NCBI GenBank assembly: GCA_019454045.1
Contig: SKCR01033661.1
Coordinates: 186,001-250,000 of the forward strand
Source: Zanthoxylum bungeanum
Lineage: Eukaryota; Streptophyta; Magnoliopsida; Sapindales; Rutaceae
DNA length: 64,000 bases
Reading direction: 5' to 3'
The notes beneath the pieces were generated by a model. It was not told where the DNA came from and searched no databases. It worked only from the letters and a program-made list of their open reading frames with translations. This document shows positions 59,471 through 64,000 of this stretch, piece by piece. Within the stretch, counting starts at the first letter, position 1. Each line of letters opens with the position of its first letter. Both the position numbers and the translations under genes were made by a program.

Positions 59471-61539
59471 CCTGAAACTTTATTCCCAATTTGAAAATTA
59501 AACCATTTAAATACATTTTCCATAGGATTATGTTTTAAATGTCAATCTTTCAATTATATCTTGATTCTAATAGTCCAACTATTTAATCAACGATTTAGGT
59601 ACTATTCATTATAATGATTATTATAATCCAACTATTTAATCAACTATAATTTAATTGTTTGAATACAATCCAACTGTTTGTTAAAACAACGTTTAAATAT
59701 TTGTCCAACTAACATTTAATTTATTTGATGAATGATATTTGATATGAGCGCATATGGCAAGTTATTAAACGAATATTGCAAATTTAATTCTTGCCTCCCA
59801 CTATTTTTCGGCGAGCCTCTAACCCTCTGTCGAGTACTCGGGAAACCGTGTTTCCTAGTGGGCTAGGATCCTATTAAGTATCACACAATCTTGACTTTGG
59901 CCAACAAATTGTATGATAATTAACTAGGTAGATCTCTAAGATCAATTGGATCCGATCCAATTCCTAGATCCAGTAGGGGGACATCCAAGTCCGAAACATA
60001 TATCTTATATATGCCAATATATCCAATATATTGCCTAACCTTTTTCCTCTGAGTCAACTAAGCATTGGCTTTGGCAATACAAACTTAGTGATCCCAGTTA
60101 AGTGTGACCCATTGACCATGGAAAGCTTCATAATCAATGTCAATGGACAAGAAGTGGTATTGACTTTGGCCAACAAACCACAACTTGGACAAGACACTAA
60201 TATGGAACAAAGCTCTCGTGATTCAAACACATCCTCGACGGACAAAGGCCTTGACTTTGGCCAACAAGCCAATGCCAGTATTAGATCTTTAGTAAGAATC
60301 ACTCAATGGAAGGAAAAACGCTTAATATTTTGTGAGGGTTTTTAGCGTGCAAATTGGCAACCAATTTATTATCTTTGTTAAGGTCTCATCATCATACACC
60401 CCTAAACATGCATTCTAAATACATAATAAAGCGCGTATAATAAAATAATAATGATATGCGGATTGATACTTAACACATTGATCCTAGATCAAATCTCTCA
60501 CTTTCCTCTCTCCCGCTAGCACAAGTATTTACTTCTACCCGTTACACTACACTTCTAAAGAAACCTCATTTACATTGAGGGGAATAGGGGAGAAGAGAAA
60601 TACAAAGAGTAAGGAGGTAATAAGGCTGGACACGCAGGTCCAATTAATAAATTCTAAATTTATTACAACAATTTCTAAAATTGCCCCACCCATCTAATAT
60701 CCATCCGATATACATTATTCATGCATCGCAACCATGTATTCACACAAGCATGTTATCAATCAATCTAATCCAATTAATTAATCTGATAATTAATGACCAT
60801 CCAATGTTCAAACAACGATTTGATTTTGCGCGAGTCAAACTCGTTTTATGAATAAGTACTCAAAGTACGAATTCTTGAATTAAATTAAACTACAACATTA
60901 AATCCAATTCAATTTGTATTTAATACTAATTCATGATTTAATTCCAAATTAAATACTACACTTTATTAATAAACCTTTTACGACTTAAATTCCAAATTTA
61001 ATCGTTACGGGTCTCAAAGCCCGATTAACGTCCAACGTTTATTTAATTAAAGTCCAATGGGCTTTTAATTAATTTCTTAAGGCGTGGACTTTTGGTCAAC
61101 TCGGGTCAAACCCGATAACCAAAACCCAATCAAGGAGTTACCCCATAAGCCCAGAAATCAATTTAGGCCCATTAGGCCCAATTAAAATAAATAAGGTCCA
61201 TTAGTCGCATTTGGGCTTTATGGAAGCGGTTTTGGGCCCAATTGGATCCAACCAATTTAGGCTAAACCTAACTTGGTACAACCAAGCCCAATAATACCAT
61301 TTACAACATTATAAGCCCAATTTCCAAAATATGCCCAATTAACTAAATTACAAAAATTCCAAATTTTATATTTAATTAAACTAAGTGTAATGCATAATTA
61401 ATTACATAAATCAACATTTCCAAATCATCAATTTACACAACTAATCATGCTCTTTTACAACAAAACATGTCCAACACATTTTATCAAAAAATCAAACCCA
61501 AAAATTTTAACCCTAAGTCAAATTTCATGTTTTTACTCC
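59471..61539 (-). other. Copia-3 leader
   Basis: Non-coding leader with GACTTTGGCCAACAA motifs at about 59892, 60160 and 60251, and the degenerate GCTTTGGCAATACAA at about 60068. An 82-codon frame (60054-60302) parallels one in copia-4, but the corresponding frame stops at TGA in copia-1 and copia-2. Confidence 0.7.
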
Positions 61540-61551
61540 GCTCTGATACCA
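61540..61551 (-). other. Copia-3 primer-binding site
   Basis: Minus-strand TGGTATCAGAGC, the exact initiator-Met tRNA type sequence, one base from the LTR. Confidence 0.92.
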
Positions 61552-61552
61552 T

Positions 61553-63571
61553 TGTTGGAGTTCTACGGTCCCGAGGATCGAATAATAAGCAATGAAACAC
61601 ATGTCAATACATCGAGAAAGTTACGGAATACTTACATCGATCGGTTGAGCGATGCGTTGGACAACAAAAATTAATTTCTGCCTCCTTGGTGCATTCGGCA
61701 GTGAGCAATCCCTTGCTCCTCCATTTTCAGTTTTGGATCATCTTCCAAGCTCCAAGATTTGTCATGGTGATTCCAAGCTCATGGGTGGACTTCCCTATCA
61801 CCTTCGCATGTCTCTCGAAGTGCTAGCTCTTGATGTTCTTGCCACAAAAATACCACACTTTGCTTCCCTTCATTCTCGTTTTGCCCAGCAAAAAACAGAA
61901 GAAAAATGGCCCTTCCATGGACGTGAGAGAGATGATGATTTTTGAGAGAGAGAGAGTTGTGTATTTTTTAATTGATTTCCAAAATTAATTAAACATATAC
62001 CACTTTTTTGATTTTCAAAAAGTCAAGCCTTAAATGCTTGCCAACTACCACCATCAATCCATCAATCAATCAAATCAAGTGACAAGTTGTCATATCACTC
62101 AAAGTCACTAATGATTTGACGCTTGATGCGACTAAAGATTTGACGCTTGATTTGACTTGCGTGCCGCACTCGAATTCGAAATGTGAATGTGCTCGCAAAC
62201 AATCCCGGGCTCGGGTCCGCTAATTCCAAATTAACGAATTTTTCGTTGCGACGCAATTAAATGATTATGCCTAGCGAAATCACTATTCACATCGCTAACG
62301 AATGAATTCTAAATTAACTCGTTCGCCCGAATTAAAATCTAATTTTAATTCCGCATCGAAATCCAATTTTGTATAATATATCGAATATATTATTTTATCG
62401 ATTAATTCCAAATTAATCGTTCTCTCTCTTTAAATGATATTTTATCCCAGATAAAATATCTCCGTTATTAATCCCAGATTAATTTTCTCTCTCATCTAAT
62501 TAATCCCAGATTAATAAAGTGCGAGTCATACGTCATCAGTGAATCTTCGGGAAGCGACCCATGAGATCCCCGGATATGTTGGCAGTAAATTCGGTCGTCG
62601 GACTATCCGAACACGTAAGTACCTAGTACTACGTTTGTACCGATTTACAAGACAAGGTTGGCTTCTAGCAAAGCGCCATGCCTACCCAATTCTCCAGAAA
62701 CATGCTTACAGGAATAAGCTGATCTATATCAGGCGTAGTATACATAGTATTGTGTATTTCGATCCAGTATCGGATGATCACATGCAAGGCCTGGGGCTGG
62801 TACAATGTCTGCCCCGTACGAAGCATATATCAGATCACTAGCAACTAGTCTCTTTATTATCGGATAATCATGACCAAGTCATATTATCCTGATGGTTGCC
62901 ACCCTTTAGAGAACCAGTTCTGTATCCCTGCGCGATCATCATCTCCATATGACTGGAGTGATACTTCCGTCTTGACATCACACCCAACACACTACGATTC
63001 TCAATATACCCAGCAGAGGCGTACACAGAACCTGTTAAAGCCCTGGACGACCAAAACCAAAGTATATTGATGGTCACAAGTATTAGCGGTGCAAGTCTCA
63101 GGTTAAGACCAAATACACCTACCCTGATTACGGACTTCCATAGACACATAGTCATACTACCAATGGAATTCCGAGGGGGTCTATCTAGAGCGAAGCTGTT
63201 TCCCGTACCATCGGTAAAACACAACCTCCTATTACACTTCCATGAGTATCCTATACCTAAATATATGAGAACTATGCCGTTATGCCCTCACAATGCGCAC
63301 AAGTGTAATACTAGTCTTTTACGCATTTAGGGATTTCCAATCTCGATAATACTCTGACTAGGGATATTTAATGATTTATCATTCATGGACTGATACTGTC
63401 TCATATCATTCTCAATCCAGGAACAAATCATAAGGACCTCCCATCATTTATATATCTTGGTGATCTAATCACAAATGATAAGAGTGCAATCTCCTTTGTC
63501 ACATAGTTAATTTGTACAACAACACCATGATCTTTACAAATAGTGACGCTATGGGTCATAATTGTCCAACA
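61553..63571 (-). repeat. Copia-3 5' LTR
   Basis: 2019 bp, with the palindrome array at about 62215-62520 and a 118-codon sense frame at 62868-63224 that resembles frames in other LTRs of the family. Ends are TGTTGG and CCAACA on the plus strand. Confidence 0.93.
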
Positions 63572-63576
63572 CCAAG

Positions 63577-64000
63577 CTCTGAAACCAGGATTTCGGGGAC
63601 CTGTCAACCCTAGTCCTACTTGAGGATCTGAAAGTGTCCCTTCAGTCCTCCACATGTGCACATGCCTCTGAATCCGTCAATTCCACATCTATTTTTGCAT
63701 ACTAGGGTGAGGTTTTACCTTATGCCCCGAAAGAAAAGAACATAAAACATGTACTGAAAACATAAATCTCAAATTGAAACATCTATTTTTCCATAAAACT
63801 TCTCAAATCATGCTAAAACATATATAATATAAAACAAACTTGGCTAACGCCCTAGTTACTGAAAAGTAAGTCTGATTGAAGAAAATGCAAAATGAAAATC
63901 AAGAAAAAGGGAAAGTGTCCACTCACAGTGCTTGGAAACTGGTAGGAACTATACTGCTTCATCGAAGGATATCGCATTTCCTGCAATGGTCTAAAAGTGA
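63577..64000. mobile_element. LTR-3, third part, running out of window
   Basis: Continues LTR-3 after copia-3. It matches blocks of the first solo LTR at 33600-33960 (CCACATGTGCACATG, CTAACGCCCTA, AAGTGTCCACTCAC). Its end is outside the window. Confidence 0.7.

Larger units (their letters stand above)
58142..63571 (-). mobile_element. Copia-3: pol-deleted Ty1/copia element
   Basis: A 5430-bp element with target duplication CCAAG (58137-58141, 63572-63576). Read on the minus strand it has a full 5' LTR (63571-61553), a perfect primer site, a leader, a gag-protease remnant, then a direct join at about 58719 to the last 577 bp of the 3' LTR. All of integrase, RT, RNase H and about 1.4 kb of the 3' LTR are missing. 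Confidence 0.92.

Overview
This 64-kb window is a repeat-dense stretch of a flowering-plant nuclear genome, probably a eudicot. The evidence is one intron-rich plant-type gene (a DA1-related ubiquitin-activated peptidase), Ty1/copia elements primed by initiator-Met tRNA, and several LTRs whose ends resemble Ty3/gypsy LTRs. I see no bacterial-type operon, rRNA, tRNA or CRISPR array.

Layout. (1) 1-14971: an LTR retrotransposon without coding capacity (LARD-like, + strand). A 10.2-kb Ty1/copia element (copia-1, - strand, 631-10859) has inserted into its 5' LTR. Copia-1 is nearly intact: gag-protease and integrase-RT-RNase H lie in one frame and are separated by a single TAA. (2) 15320-21176: the only host gene, a DAR1-like gene on the - strand with 14 coding exons in my model. 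Its first ubiquitin-interacting-motif (UIM) exon exists in four tandem copies. (3) 22555-35512: an AT-rich repeat containing a gypsy-type solo LTR, which in turn contains a decayed copia element (copia-2, +). (4) 35513-46516: unclassified LTR-like repeats interrupted by copia-4 (+), which has lost pol and the first part of its 3' LTR. (5) 46522-48556: a solo copia LTR. (6) 48562-52567: a very AT-rich block with a 240-bp tandem duplication and a long imperfect inverted repeat. (7) 52568-64000: gypsy-type LTRs nested inside one another (LTR-2, LTR-3 and a complete 4.3-kb solo LTR-4), with copia-3 (-) inserted in LTR-3. LTR-3 runs out of the window.

Insertion boundaries were fixed from 5-bp target-site duplications: GAACC (copia-1), AGCAT (copia-2), CCAAG (copia-3), CTGTA (copia-4), GCCAC (solo copia LTR), AAATA (solo gypsy-type LTR) and ACAAC (4.3-kb LTR). 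They give the order of nesting directly.

How the parts relate. Copia-2, -3 and -4 sit at different sites but share the same two stop codons in the protease region. They therefore look like members of a lineage that kept moving after losing its own enzymes, presumably using proteins from relatives such as copia-1. All four long elements share an iterated leader motif and an array of short interrupted palindromes in the LTR. The most unusual host-gene feature is the in-frame multiplication of the UIM exon in the DAR1-like gene. If all copies are spliced, the peptidase has five UIM-like segments instead of the usual two.
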